A DNA stretch of 64,000 nucleotides, from positions 1 through 64,000 of the forward strand of contig JBAKBP010006592.1 in NCBI GenBank assembly GCA_037953745.1, written 5' to 3'. A program made the translations under genes and the position numbers. Numbering within the stretch: the first letter of the stretch is position 1; each line of letters starts with the position of its first letter. The notes under the pieces are model-generated. The model searched no databases. It was not told the DNA's origin and saw only the letters and a list, made by a program, of their open reading frames with translations. Origin of the DNA: Lithodes maja. Taxonomy: Eukaryota > Arthropoda > Malacostraca > Decapoda > Lithodidae. Positions 20,979-29,822 of this stretch are shown in pieces.

Positions 20979-22643
20979 GTATATACTAAAGATGAGAACT
21001 TTGAAGAAGTCGGCGAAATTTATTAAATTGGTGATAAGCTGAGAGATATTAAGTTTCTCCCAGAGGAACCAGTAGAATTAATGAAAGGACTACATGTGAA
21101 AAAAGCAGTGGGCCCTGACAATAATTATAGAAGGATAGAATTTGAAAGAATCTGCTGAAGAACTAGTAAAACCTTTATATGAGATAATGAAACAATCTGT
21201 AGAAGTGGGAAAATAGCCAATGGACTGGAAAAGAGCCAACATCGTATCTATTTATAAAGGTGGGAACAGGGAGCATCCATTAAGGGGGTAGTACTCGCTT
21301 TTTCTGGACCTTCTCCCTCATGTTTAGCATATTAGTTTTGAGGCTTTAAGACGTTCGTTCCGTTAGTTTGGCGATTTTGAGACCTTTCGCCTCATTTTTG
21401 TGTCAAATTCAAGATTTGTGTGCCAATTAGGTGTCGAGCGATAGCGAGCCTCTAATTTTAGAAGGAACCGGCCTTTGGCCGGGACATTCGTACAAATTTA
21501 CCTTGCAAGGGGGTCTAGAGGGTGTTTTTTTAAGCTTGATGGAGGTCTAGCGAGGAAACTCAAAAATAAATTAAGAAATATATACTGTATACAGTATATA
21601 GACCAAAAACCAAGCACTACCCCCTTAAACTATAGACCTGTGTCACTTTCTAGTATAGTGTGCAAAATCTGTGAACACATAATTTAAAAAAGATGTAAAC
21701 ATTACTTGGAAGAATATCATCTACTATCTAGCAGGCAATGTGAATTCAGAGAGGGTACCTCAGGTATTACTAATCTACTAAGTTTTTACGACAGAGTGGT
21801 GGACATATTACAAGAAAGAGATGGGTGGGTGGACTGCGTAGGCCTATATATAAATATGAAGAAAACTTTTGGCTGAGTATCGCATAGCAGGCTGAAGTGG
21901 AAAGTATGAAGGAATTCAAGGCAATTTTCTAAATTGGATGGAGGACTATCTTTCAGGGCGACAGATGAGGACTACAATCAGAGATAAATTTTCAATGTGG
22001 AACGACATCACGAGTGGAGTTGTCAGGTATGATTTTTCACCTGAGAATCATATATATAATATAGTGGGAGAAGCCTATGGACTGTTAAACAGAATGAAAA
22101 TAGGGTTTAGCTATATAAACGAGGAGATGCTGGTGAGAAAAAAAAACATTCGTGACACCAAGACTGGAGAATGCGGCAGTGGTGTGGGCACCATTAAACA
22201 AAAATAAAAAATAAATAAATAAGCTGGAAAAAGTCAAGATAACTACAACTAGGATAATCCCAGAACTGAGGGGAGATTATGAACATTATACTTACCATCT
22301 CTAAGGGATTGGAGGGAGAGGGGTGATATGATTATGATGTACAAATGTGTGAGGGGACTTGAGAAGGTGGACAAGATGGATTTTATTGTGAAGGATAATG
22401 ATAGAACTAGAGGACATAGATATAATCAAATGAAAGGAAGATGTAAAGGAGATGTGAGAAAGTATAGTTTCCCTTGCAAAAGAATAAATAAATTGAATCG
22501 GTTAGAAGATAAGGTGGTGTGTGCAAAAAATATCCATATTTTTAAAGCAAAGTTAGACAACTGTATCTCAGGAAGCGGGACAATACCAGCCAACAAAGCT
22601 CAACTCCTGTATACTACAATTAGGTAAATACAATTAGGTAAAC
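20979..22643 (+). pseudogene. CR1-like LINE relic L4, part 2 (RT and 3' tail)
   Basis: Resumes the reading of 1520-2121 across element A (YTKDENFEEVGEI). Recognisable pieces include KKAVGPDNN, WKRANIVSIYKGGNR, NYRPVSLSSIVCKICE, FREGTSGITNLLSFYDRVV, NWMEDYLSGRQMR and, near the 3' end, KRINKLNRLEDKVV. The segment that should hold the RT active site is missing between about 22020 and 22050. It ends in copies of AATTAGGTAAA followed by (CA)n, as expected of a LINE 3' tail. It is interrupted by MITE M2. Confidence 0.8.
21284..21624 (+). mobile_element. TTAA MITE copy M2 (complete, reference copy)
   Basis: 341-bp non-coding element starting GGGGGTAGTACTCGC and ending AGCACTACCCCC, so the ends form imperfect inverted repeats. 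TTAA lies on both sides (21280-21283, 21625-21628). With the element and one TTAA removed, the host LINE reads on in frame from GNREHP to LNYRPVSL, which fixes the target duplication as TTAA. It holds an internal hairpin around CCGGCCTTTGGCCGG. TTAA targeting is the habit of piggyBac-type transposases; the family is otherwise unnamed. Confidence 0.9.
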
Positions 22644-22737
22644 ACACACACACACAGGTCAGCAAGGCAGTATTTTTGTCAGTCAGGACACACACACACA
22701 CACACACAAACAAACACACACCTAAACACACACACAC
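22644..22737. repeat. (CA)n microsatellite
   Basis: CA-rich tract between the LINE tail and the following SINE. Confidence 0.85.
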
Positions 22738-23110
22738 AGCCCGTAGCCTAATAGGTATAGATCTCGTCTCACACACGAGGGGTCGGGGGTTCAATCCCCG
22801 GCCGGGCGGAGACAAATTGGGCTTGTCTCCTTTCATGTGTTAGCCTCAGTTCACCTAGCTGTAAATAGGTACCTGGAATAAGTGGACGACGTTGTGACGT
22901 CCCATCTGGGGTTGGCAAAAATGGTACAAGGCGAGATGGGTATCATATGGTTCACCTAAGCTGATGGCTACCTAAGCCTTCGGGCGAGACGGTACCGTCT
23001 ATAGTGAGAATGGTACCATACAGATCCACCCTAAGCTTTAGTTTCCGATGTCGCCAATTGGCTAAAATACAGACTACACACACATCCACAGCCATTCCAA
23101 CAGTACATAA
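22738..23110 (+). mobile_element. tRNA-derived SINE S1
   Basis: The 5' end resembles a tRNA: an A-box-like TAGCCTAATAGG, a B box GGGTTCAATCC at about 22788 and complementary GCCCG/CGGGC acceptor strands. The body contains TTCACCTAGCTG and AATAGGTACCTGG, which I associate with decapod SINEs. The 3' boundary is approximate. It is not a functional tRNA gene because the anticodon arm is irregular and a long non-tRNA body follows. Confidence 0.65.
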
Positions 23111-23490
23111 AACACTTAACATGCATTTCACGCAATACATTCCCAGTTAAGGAGGCTCGGTAATAATGAGCTCAGCTCGCATTGCTTGGATTCCCCTTGA
23201 CGAACAAGTAACTGAGTAACTGAGTAACTGAGTAACACCTGCAGGTTAGCAGAGCAGTAGACTTGTTATCCAGTAGGGCTGCAGTTCTGTGTAGAGCAGC
23301 CACCAGACTCTGTGGTCCACTTGGTACCACCTTGTTGTCAGCCAATCCGGTAAGGTACAACACAGTCACATGGTGCACATATGACTGAAAATATAAATAT
23401 TAGGTCAACAAGGTTATGTGGTGGGCTGAGGTAGTTTTCTGCATTCAGTAGGCGTATAATTAAATCATAATACAAGTATATACAGTTTAT
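23111..23490. other. Spacer without recognised genes
   Basis: Contains three short copies of AACTGAGT near 23210. No convincing exon of the neighbouring host gene was found here. Confidence 0.5.
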
Positions 23491-23504
23491 ATATACATTA
23501 TATA

Positions 23505-23505
<1 letters not shown>

Positions 23506-23597
<92 letters not shown>

Positions 23598-23600
23598 TAT
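23506..23600. repeat. (TA)n microsatellite
   Basis: Long TA run directly before the donor side of the last visible phosphatase exon. Confidence 0.95.
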
Positions 23601-23627
23601 AAGTCATCCTAATATCCTGATACTCAC

Positions 23628-23753
23628 AGACTCAGCCATAGTGACGGTAACGGTTCGTTCCGAGAAGTTCTCAAACATCCCCAGGGATCCCACACATAGC
23701 TTGACGGCTCCGAGGGTCTCTTCTCCCTCGCCAGACACGATCTCCGGGAACAG
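23628..23753 (-). CDS. Host gene exon d: PTP-like domain, 42 codons
   Basis: Minus-strand exon bounded by an acceptor (CCCTACAG, 23754-23761) and a strong donor (GTGAGTA, 23621-23627). It is open in phase 0 and encodes LFPEIVSGEG near its start and NFSERTVTVTMAES at its end. It follows exon c in phase 0. In protein tyrosine phosphatases this position holds the YWP-containing segment and the strand ending in F.V....(T/A)E. Exons carrying the WPD loop and CX5R loop should lie further along the minus strand and were not found, so catalytic status cannot be judged. MITE M3 begins only 24 bases upstream of the acceptor side. Confidence 0.72.
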
Positions 23754-23777
23754 CTGTAGGGCAGTACGATTGGTTAA

Positions 23778-24431
23778 GGGGGTACTACTCGCTTTTTCTG
23801 CACCCCCTTCTCCCTCATGTTTAGCATATATTAGTTTTGAGGTTTTAAGACGTTCGTTCCTTTAGTTTGGCGATTTTATGACCTTTTGCCTAATTTTTTA
23901 TATCAATATTAAGACTTTTCGTACCCATTAGGTGTCAATTTTTTCCCGGCGAGCGATAGCGAGACTCTAATTTTAGAAGGAACCGGCCTTCGGCCGGAAT
24001 TTTTTTTCTACCGAAAAATGTACAAATTTTTCTTGAAGGAGGTCTAGCGAGGAAACTCAAAAATAAATAAATACATTAATTTTAAATGTATATCTCACAA
24101 ATACAGGCGAGCTACTAAATGTTTTATACTCCCAGTCGGATTCGAACCACCGACAGTCATGACGTGTGTCCATGCATTAATCCATTACACCATGGTGTGA
24201 TAAAGGATACTTAACCTCTTCCTATTTATATTAAGGAGAAGGGAAATCCAGGCTCGTTATCGCTCGTCAGGGAGGAAATCGACACCTAAATGGCATGGAA
24301 TCTTAATATTGACAAAGAAATGGTACGAAGGTTCTTAAAATCGCCACTTTAATGAGAAGAACGTCTAAAAACTCATAACTAATGGGGCTAAACATTAGGG
24401 AGAAGGGGGTCCTGAAAAAACAAACACCCCC
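23778..24431. mobile_element. Snap-back TTAA MITE M3
   Basis: Two copies of the M2-type body in head-to-head inverted orientation, arms roughly 23778-24065 (plus) and 24226-24431 (minus). Both ends begin GGGGGT when read inwards, and TTAA lies on both outer sides (23774-23777, 24432-24435). A tRNA-like segment sits between the arms. It lies inside the intron between exons c and d. Confidence 0.8.
24120..24225 (-). mobile_element. tRNA-like SINE head S4 at the centre of M3
   Basis: On the minus strand an A-box-like TGGTGTAATGG (24182-24192) and a B box GGTTCGAATCC (24138-24148) are correctly spaced. The anticodon stem does not pair well, so it is a tRNA relic or SINE head rather than a gene. 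Confidence 0.5.
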
Positions 24432-24435
24432 TTAA

Positions 24436-25113
24436 TGAAGCCTACCTCGCTTTTTTTCTCTTTCTCTCCCTCTCTCTTTGGCTTGTATCCATTCGGCCCC
24501 ATTCAGCCTACTGTTTTAAGACGTTTACCCCCATCCAGGTGTCAACGTTTTCCTGGCGAGCGGCAGCGAGCCAGCATTTATATTATTATTATTATTATTA
24601 TATGAGATGCCGAAGTCTCCAACCAGGGTGCAGAAACACCATCAAGATCAATCCACACAAAACACCCGGAGGCACTGGAGAGAGACTATGGCAACTTAGG
24701 AAAAAATAAAAACATACACTGTATACTGTACTGTACATATACACATATTAAACACAGATAACATATTATGCAGTGGAGGCTATCAAGCTTAAATATAATA
24801 CAATAAAATAGAATAAAATAAGTTTAAAAATTAGAATTAATGCTGCAAAAAAGCATTAACTCTAGACTTAAAAATGGAGATATTATATATTTTTGTTTTG
24901 ACAGCAAGCAAAATTTGTACATTTTTCGATAGAAAAATTTCTCCGGCGAAGCCCGATTTCTCCATACAATGCTGGCTTGCTATTGCTCACCAGGAAGAAA
25001 TCGACACCAAGATGGGGATAAACGTCTTAAAATAGTTGGCTGAATGGGTCGGAATGGATACAAGCCAGGGAAAGAGAGAAAAGGAGAAAAAAAAAAAAAT
25101 CCGGTGACCGCCC
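24436..25113. mobile_element. Snap-back TTAA MITE M3b
   Basis: Second inverted-arm element sharing the TTAA at 24432 with M3 and ending before TTAA at 25114-25117. The arms contain GGCTTGTATCCATTC and GTTTTAAGACGTTTA on opposite strands. The centre has (ATT)n and unrelated sequence (24600-24880). The outer ends are degenerate versions of the M2 terminus. Confidence 0.65.
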
Positions 25114-25138
25114 TTAATGTAGGAGCGTGTGAACTAAC

Positions 25139-25255
25139 CTGTTGATCGGTGAAGTGTTGCAGGTTGACCCACACGGCTGACCTTTGTTCGTACACCAGAC
25201 GCCAGATTCTGTCCCGGGTACAGTGTTGGGGGTGCTCTCCGGCTAGGTACTGGTT
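25139..25255 (-). CDS. Host gene exon c: PTP-like domain, 39 codons
   Basis: Minus-strand exon of 117 bp, phase 0 at both ends, between an acceptor (ATCCCCCCAG) and a donor (CAACAG followed by GTTAGT). It encodes NQYLAGEHP at its start and DRIWRLVYEQRSAVWVNL in the middle. These align with the phosphatase motifs YIATQGP and DFWRMIWEQ..AIVMLT. Key positions are divergent (AGEHP for ATQGP, RIWRL for DFWRM), as in membrane-distal pseudophosphatase domains. Joins exon b in phase 0. Confidence 0.75.
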
Positions 25256-25261
25256 CTGGGG

Positions 25262-25352
25262 GGATATATAGATACATAGATAGATAAGTAGAGATATATT
25301 TAGAGATAAATATAGATATAGATAGAGACATAGGTATACATACATACATACA
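25262..25352. repeat. GATA/TACA-rich microsatellite
   Basis: Degenerate GATA and TACA tracts just upstream (minus sense) of the exon c acceptor. Confidence 0.8.
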
Positions 25353-25826
25353 AGTTTTAAGACCCTTCATCCACAGAGAGCGAGGTTGTAGTCTCTTTAC
25401 TGCATATCGTGTCATCACAGTGGCCGATGTTGGTATAGCGCTAACAGTGTCTCAGCAAGACTCAAGAATATCCCCCTGAAGCACTTTGACCTGGCTTAAT
25501 CGTGCTTAAATAAGGCAGTAACAAGAAATCACCATAACTGCTACAGAGTCTGACTGCAGCACCGAAGTGACGGGTGGTAGGGTCGCTGCATCCCTACGCC
25601 AGAGAGAAAGGCCAACTTGTGCCTTTGGGCTGTGAGAGTAAGACACTAAGGAACCATGGCGCACACCATTATGGCCCCACTGCCTTCACCACTCTCAGGA
25701 ATATACATAGAAATAAGAAGATGAAAAAGGTAAAGTAAGAACTGGCTATGGGAAGTAGAGGACACCAACCCTCACTCTGATAGATCCATCCCACCACAGG
25801 TACGGTACTGGTTCTGGGAATGGCAC
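25353..25826. other. Intronic spacer
   Basis: No gene, exon or recognised repeat found. Confidence 0.4.
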
Positions 25827-25895
25827 AGAGTACAAAGGAGTCCAAAGGAAGTCAAGCAACAACAGGGCTAGCGACCCATCGAGGTTGCAAGAGGG
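25827..25895 (-). mobile_element. 5'-truncated 3' end of an L1-family LINE
   Basis: Contains AGTACAAAGGAGTCC and AAGTCAAGCAACAACAG, the reverse complement of the terminal repeats and 3' end of the LINE at 37856-43391. It is a very short dead-on-arrival copy. Confidence 0.6.
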
Positions 25896-26117
25896 AGGGA
25901 GGAGGGAAGTTTTGTATAACTGCATAGATACACGGACTACACAGACCCTGTGGTTCTTGCGGAGGCAGTCGAACTTGATTATAAAACTGCCTAGCATTGC
26001 TGAGTAGAAGAAATGGCCAAACAGAAGAAGCTGGCAATCTCCACACCCACCAAGCATCCGAGTGCACAACCTCCATACTGTTAATAGTTGGAAATGAAAT
26101 ACTCCAGCAGATTGTAG

Positions 26118-26422
26118 GGTAAAACTACTGTGATATACAGTATATAGTAAACTACTGTGATATACAGTATATAGTAAACTACTGTGATATACAGTATATA
26201 GTAAACTACTGTGATATACAGTATATAGTAAACTACTGTGATATACAGTATATAGTAAACTACTGTGATATACAGTATATAGTAAACTACTGTGATATAC
26301 AGTATATAGTAAACTACTGTGATATACAGTATATAGTAAACTACTGTGATATACAGTATATAGTAAACTACTGTGATATACAGTATATAGTAAACTACTG
26401 TGATATACAGTATATAGTAAAC
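26118..26422. repeat. 27-bp tandem repeat, about 11 copies
   Basis: Perfect head-to-tail copies of a unit containing CTGTGATATACAGTATATAG. Each unit includes the palindrome-like core TATACAGTATA. Confidence 0.95.
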
Positions 26423-26509
26423 TCTTAATTAAACAGAAGGATCAAAATGACTACATGGCTTAAGATTAACCACCACCATTGTTTTCTATACTGTATTTTT
26501 TATTTATTT

Positions 26510-28161
26510 TTCTATGTGATTGAGGGAGGCAAAAGGCAGAACTCCCTATAGCGAGTGCCTCCCCCATAGTCGAAAGAGTGACTGGGCCAAAATCAAGGGA
26601 CGTTCGAGCCAAAATGCCTGGACACACGGAGTTTGAAGCAATTTAAGTCATAGGAAGAGGGAAAGACTGATTCTGGGAGAGAGTTCCAGAGCGCAGCTGT
26701 TGAGTAGAAGAAAGACTGAGAGTAACGTTTCACTCTCGGGTTGGAGAGTTGCAGAGAGTAGGAGTGGGATTGAGTTGCAAGACGGGTACCACGTGCCCTA
26801 CGTAAAGGAGGTGGTATACACTGGGAAAGCTCTGAGGAACACTGATTATTATAGTAGCGATAGAATAGCGAGAGAGATGCAACATTGCGGCGGAGAGAGA
26901 GAGATTGCAGAGAGTTGGTGAGTGGACGGGAGTTAATGATACGAAAGGCCTTCCTTTCAACTTTGTCTAGGAGAGCAGTGTGAGAGGAACCTCCCCACAC
27001 ATGTGAACAATACTCAATACAAGGACGCACTATGCCCCTGTACAGAGCAAGAAGCTGTGCAGGGGTAAAGAACTCCCTAAGGCGGATGAGCACACCCAGC
27101 TTCTGGAGGCTGCCTTAGCAAGACTGGTAATATGGTCCTTCCAAATGAGAGCAGAAGAAAAAGAGACACCAAGAATATTGAGAGAAGATGAAGGATTGAT
27201 TTTTGTATTGTTGAAGAATAAGGGATAGTCCGCTGGGAGTTCCAGAAGAGTAGATAGATGGGGAACTTGGGTTTTGGAAGCATTAGAGGTAACAAGGTTT
27301 TCTCTGCCCCAATAGGAGATAGCAGTTAGATCATAATTTAAGTGTTTTATGGCTTCATTACGTTTGTCGTTTGTCGTTGAGGGATTGCTGGCTGGGGTGT
27401 TCTGAAAAACTAATGGCGTAGTGTAAAGTTGAGTCGTCTGCGTATGAATAATGGATGGGAATGGAGGTACAGTTGAGAAGATCATTTATAAAAATTAGAA
27501 AGAGAATAGGATATAGGACAGAGCCCTGAGGAATACCGGAGTTTAAAGGGTAAGGAAGTGAGCGATGGCCGTCCACAACCGCAGCTATGGAACGGCCGGA
27601 AAGGAAATTAGAGACAAAGGCACAGATGGAGGGATAGATACCGAAGGAGGGTAGTTTATTAATTAAAGATTTGTGCCAGACTCTATTGAAGGCTTTCGAT
27701 ATGTCTAGTGCAATAGAAAAAGTCTCACCGAAGTCTCGAAAGGAGGATCACCAAGAGTTAGTAAGATATTAAAGAAGATCACCAGTAGAGCGACCTTTAA
27801 GGAAGCCATACTGGCGATCTGAGAGCAGATTATGAGAAGAGAAATGCTTAAGAAATTTGGAAGCAAGAATAGTTTCAAAAACTTTAGAATTACAAGAGAT
27901 GAGAGCAATTGGACGATAGTTGGAGGGTTGAGAGCGGTCACCCTTCTTTGTGACAGGTTGAATGAGAGCAAACTCCCAGCATGAAGGGAAGACGTTAGAG
28001 GATAGACAGAGACGAAAGAGTTTGCCTAGGCAGGGAGTCAGCACGGAAGCACAGTTTTTTAGTACAACAGGAGGAACACCGGACCGTACGCCTTCTTAGT
28101 ATTAAGCCCAGAGAGGGTAGAAAGTACATCTTTCGAAGAGATTAGGATATTAGGCTTAAGT
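26510..28161 (-). pseudogene. LINE relic L3 (reverse transcriptase, 3' half)
   Basis: Minus-strand non-LTR retrotransposon broken into several frames. Readable RT blocks in order: PVTKKGDRSQPSNYRPIAL, SDRQYGFLKGRSTGDLL, GIPQGSVLYPILFLIFIND, the active-site block SYADDST, and the C-terminal region with LDKVERKAFRIIN and FFYSTAALWNSLPESV. Stops and frameshifts (for example around 27360, 27700 and 27770) make it inactive. It is distinct from L1/L2, perhaps the same family as the LINE 5' fragment at 34936-35510; this is inference. Confidence 0.8.
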
Positions 28162-28621
28162 AGGGGAGGTGTGGCAGAGTGGTCTTGCCACTGGACTGGT
28201 AATCCAATGGACCCGGGTTCGAATCCCAATATGTCAATGGGAAGATATTATTGGGATGGAATTTGTGCTGTACCTAGTATCAGTGCATTACCACAGCACA
28301 CCGAAATGCCAAATAAATACCCTCATTGTTCCCTGATTGAATAGCATTGTATGAATATTCCCATATTCACAAATATGCTACAGGGGGGCAATGCCTAGTG
28401 AGTTAATTGCTCAATAGGTGGCGTTCTGAGAGTGAGGGTCTGAGCCTGGGGGATGAGACTGTGAAGCACAGAGGCGAAGCAGCTTCAGAGGTGGAATTGC
28501 TTCGAGCCGTGAAGCTTCGCATGTCTCACTCCCTAGACTGGAGCAAGACCTCACGGGCCTCACCGTGTTCAGCGGTAGAGTGTAAAGGCTATCAGCCTAT
28601 GCCCGAGAGGGAGTAGTTGGG

Positions 28622-28656
<35 letters not shown>
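28162..28656 (+). mobile_element. tRNA-derived SINE S2, copy 1
   Basis: About 490 bp starting with a tRNA-like head (A box TGGCAGAGTGG, anticodon loop CTGGTAA suggesting a tRNA-Thr origin, B box GGGTTCGAATCCC) and ending in a 36-base poly(A). AAGTAGG occurs at the 5' boundary and after the poly(A) and may be the target duplication. A second copy lies at 59811-60372 on the minus strand. Inserted at the edge of LINE L3. Confidence 0.85.
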
Positions 28657-28659
<3 letters not shown>

Positions 28660-28703
28660 GGAGAGAGAGGGGTGGAGAGGGAGAAATAGCAACCTTTAAG
28701 TGA

Positions 28704-29100
28704 CAGGGGTTCCCAACCTTTTTAGCATCGTGCCCCTCTTTGGTCAGGACTGTATTCATGATGCCCCCCCCCCCCCAACCTCCCCCACGCATTTGATGCC
28801 TAGAAAACTATTTATTTTTTAATTCCATATGGATGCTTAAGACGCAAGATACTGTAAAAAGGGCGAAAAATAAACCAATCGTTATGCAAGGATCAAAACT
28901 GATTGATGGTGTTATGGCAACACTACATGTGGTTCCTCGGAATGACGGTTGTGAAGTTTTCCTATCAAAGTATCTTATTCATACACATCTTAGGAATTAT
29001 CCTGTATGCATTTGAATGGCCTAGCCCTATTTTGAACTTTGATTACCCCCCCCCCCCCCCCGCCAGCATTGTCAAACGCCCCCCAGGTTGGGAAACGCTG
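28704..29100. mobile_element. hAT-type MITE M8
   Basis: Starts CAGGGGTTCCCAACCT and ends AGGTTGGGAAACGCTG, giving 16-bp inverted ends of the hAT (Charlie-like) type. CTTTAAG occurs just before the left end (28694) and right after the right end (29101), close to the expected 8-bp duplication with a 2-base offset. Long C runs occur inside. No coding sequence. Confidence 0.68.
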
Positions 29101-29184
29101 CTTTAAGAGGAGGGGTGGCGGAGGGGGGGGAGGGGGTGGGGGGTGGGGGAGATTTAATACCGGCTGACAAATGAGATGAGTTAA

Positions 29185-29475
29185 GGGAGCTCAGACGGCA
29201 TTGTGCAGCATAATTTACTGTTTTTTTGTACATTTTTCAGTAGACAAATGTCCCGGCCAAAGGCCGATTCCTTCAAATACAGGTTCGCTATCGCTCGCCA
29301 GGAAAAAAAATAGACACCTAAATGGCACGAAAGGTCTTAATATTGGCAAAAAAAAAGGGGCAAAAGGCCTGAAAATCGCCAAACTAATGTGGTGAATGTC
29401 TTGAAATCTCATAACTAATTGGGCTAAACATGAGGGAGGAGGAGGAGGAGGACTCGAAAAAACAACTGCCTCCCC
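29185..29475 (-). mobile_element. TTAA MITE copy M4
   Basis: Reverse-oriented family copy flanked by TTAA (29181-29184 and 29476-29479). It contains the reverse complements of the family body (CTCATAACTAATTGGGCTAA, GCTATCGCTCGCCAGG, GTCCCGGCCAAAGGCCG). Confidence 0.8.
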
Positions 29476-29479
29476 TTAA

Positions 29480-29753
29480 CTACTGCATATGAAACTACAC
29501 TCGTAATTCAATCAGGGACAGTATATTTCCATGTATATGGTTACGGAGAGGAACACAAATTATGTGGGTAACTGTACATGCACACCGTAAAATATCAAAA
29601 GTATGAACAGTTTCGAAGTCGGACGGACCCTGAAGCCGGTGTCACACGAGCTCATTTTCCGGCAATTTTCGATGAACACGTTTTTTTCTCGTACAGTATT
29701 GAGGCTCCTTTTGCATTGAGATTGGAAACTAAATCGGAGGTTGATTATGTTAG

Positions 29754-29755
<2 letters not shown>
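29480..29755. other. Spacer
   Basis: No gene or family assignment. Confidence 0.4.

Positions 29756-29819
<64 letters not shown>
29756..29819. repeat. (TA)n microsatellite
   Basis: Pure TA run at the presumed 3' edge of the Penelope-like relic. Confidence 0.95.

Positions 29820-29822
<3 letters not shown>

Noticed and set aside
22738..22810. Functional tRNA gene
   Set aside because: A and B boxes and an acceptor stem are present, but the anticodon arm is irregular and the sequence continues into a SINE body; the same holds for the tRNA-like heads at 24120, 28165, 35855 and 60300.
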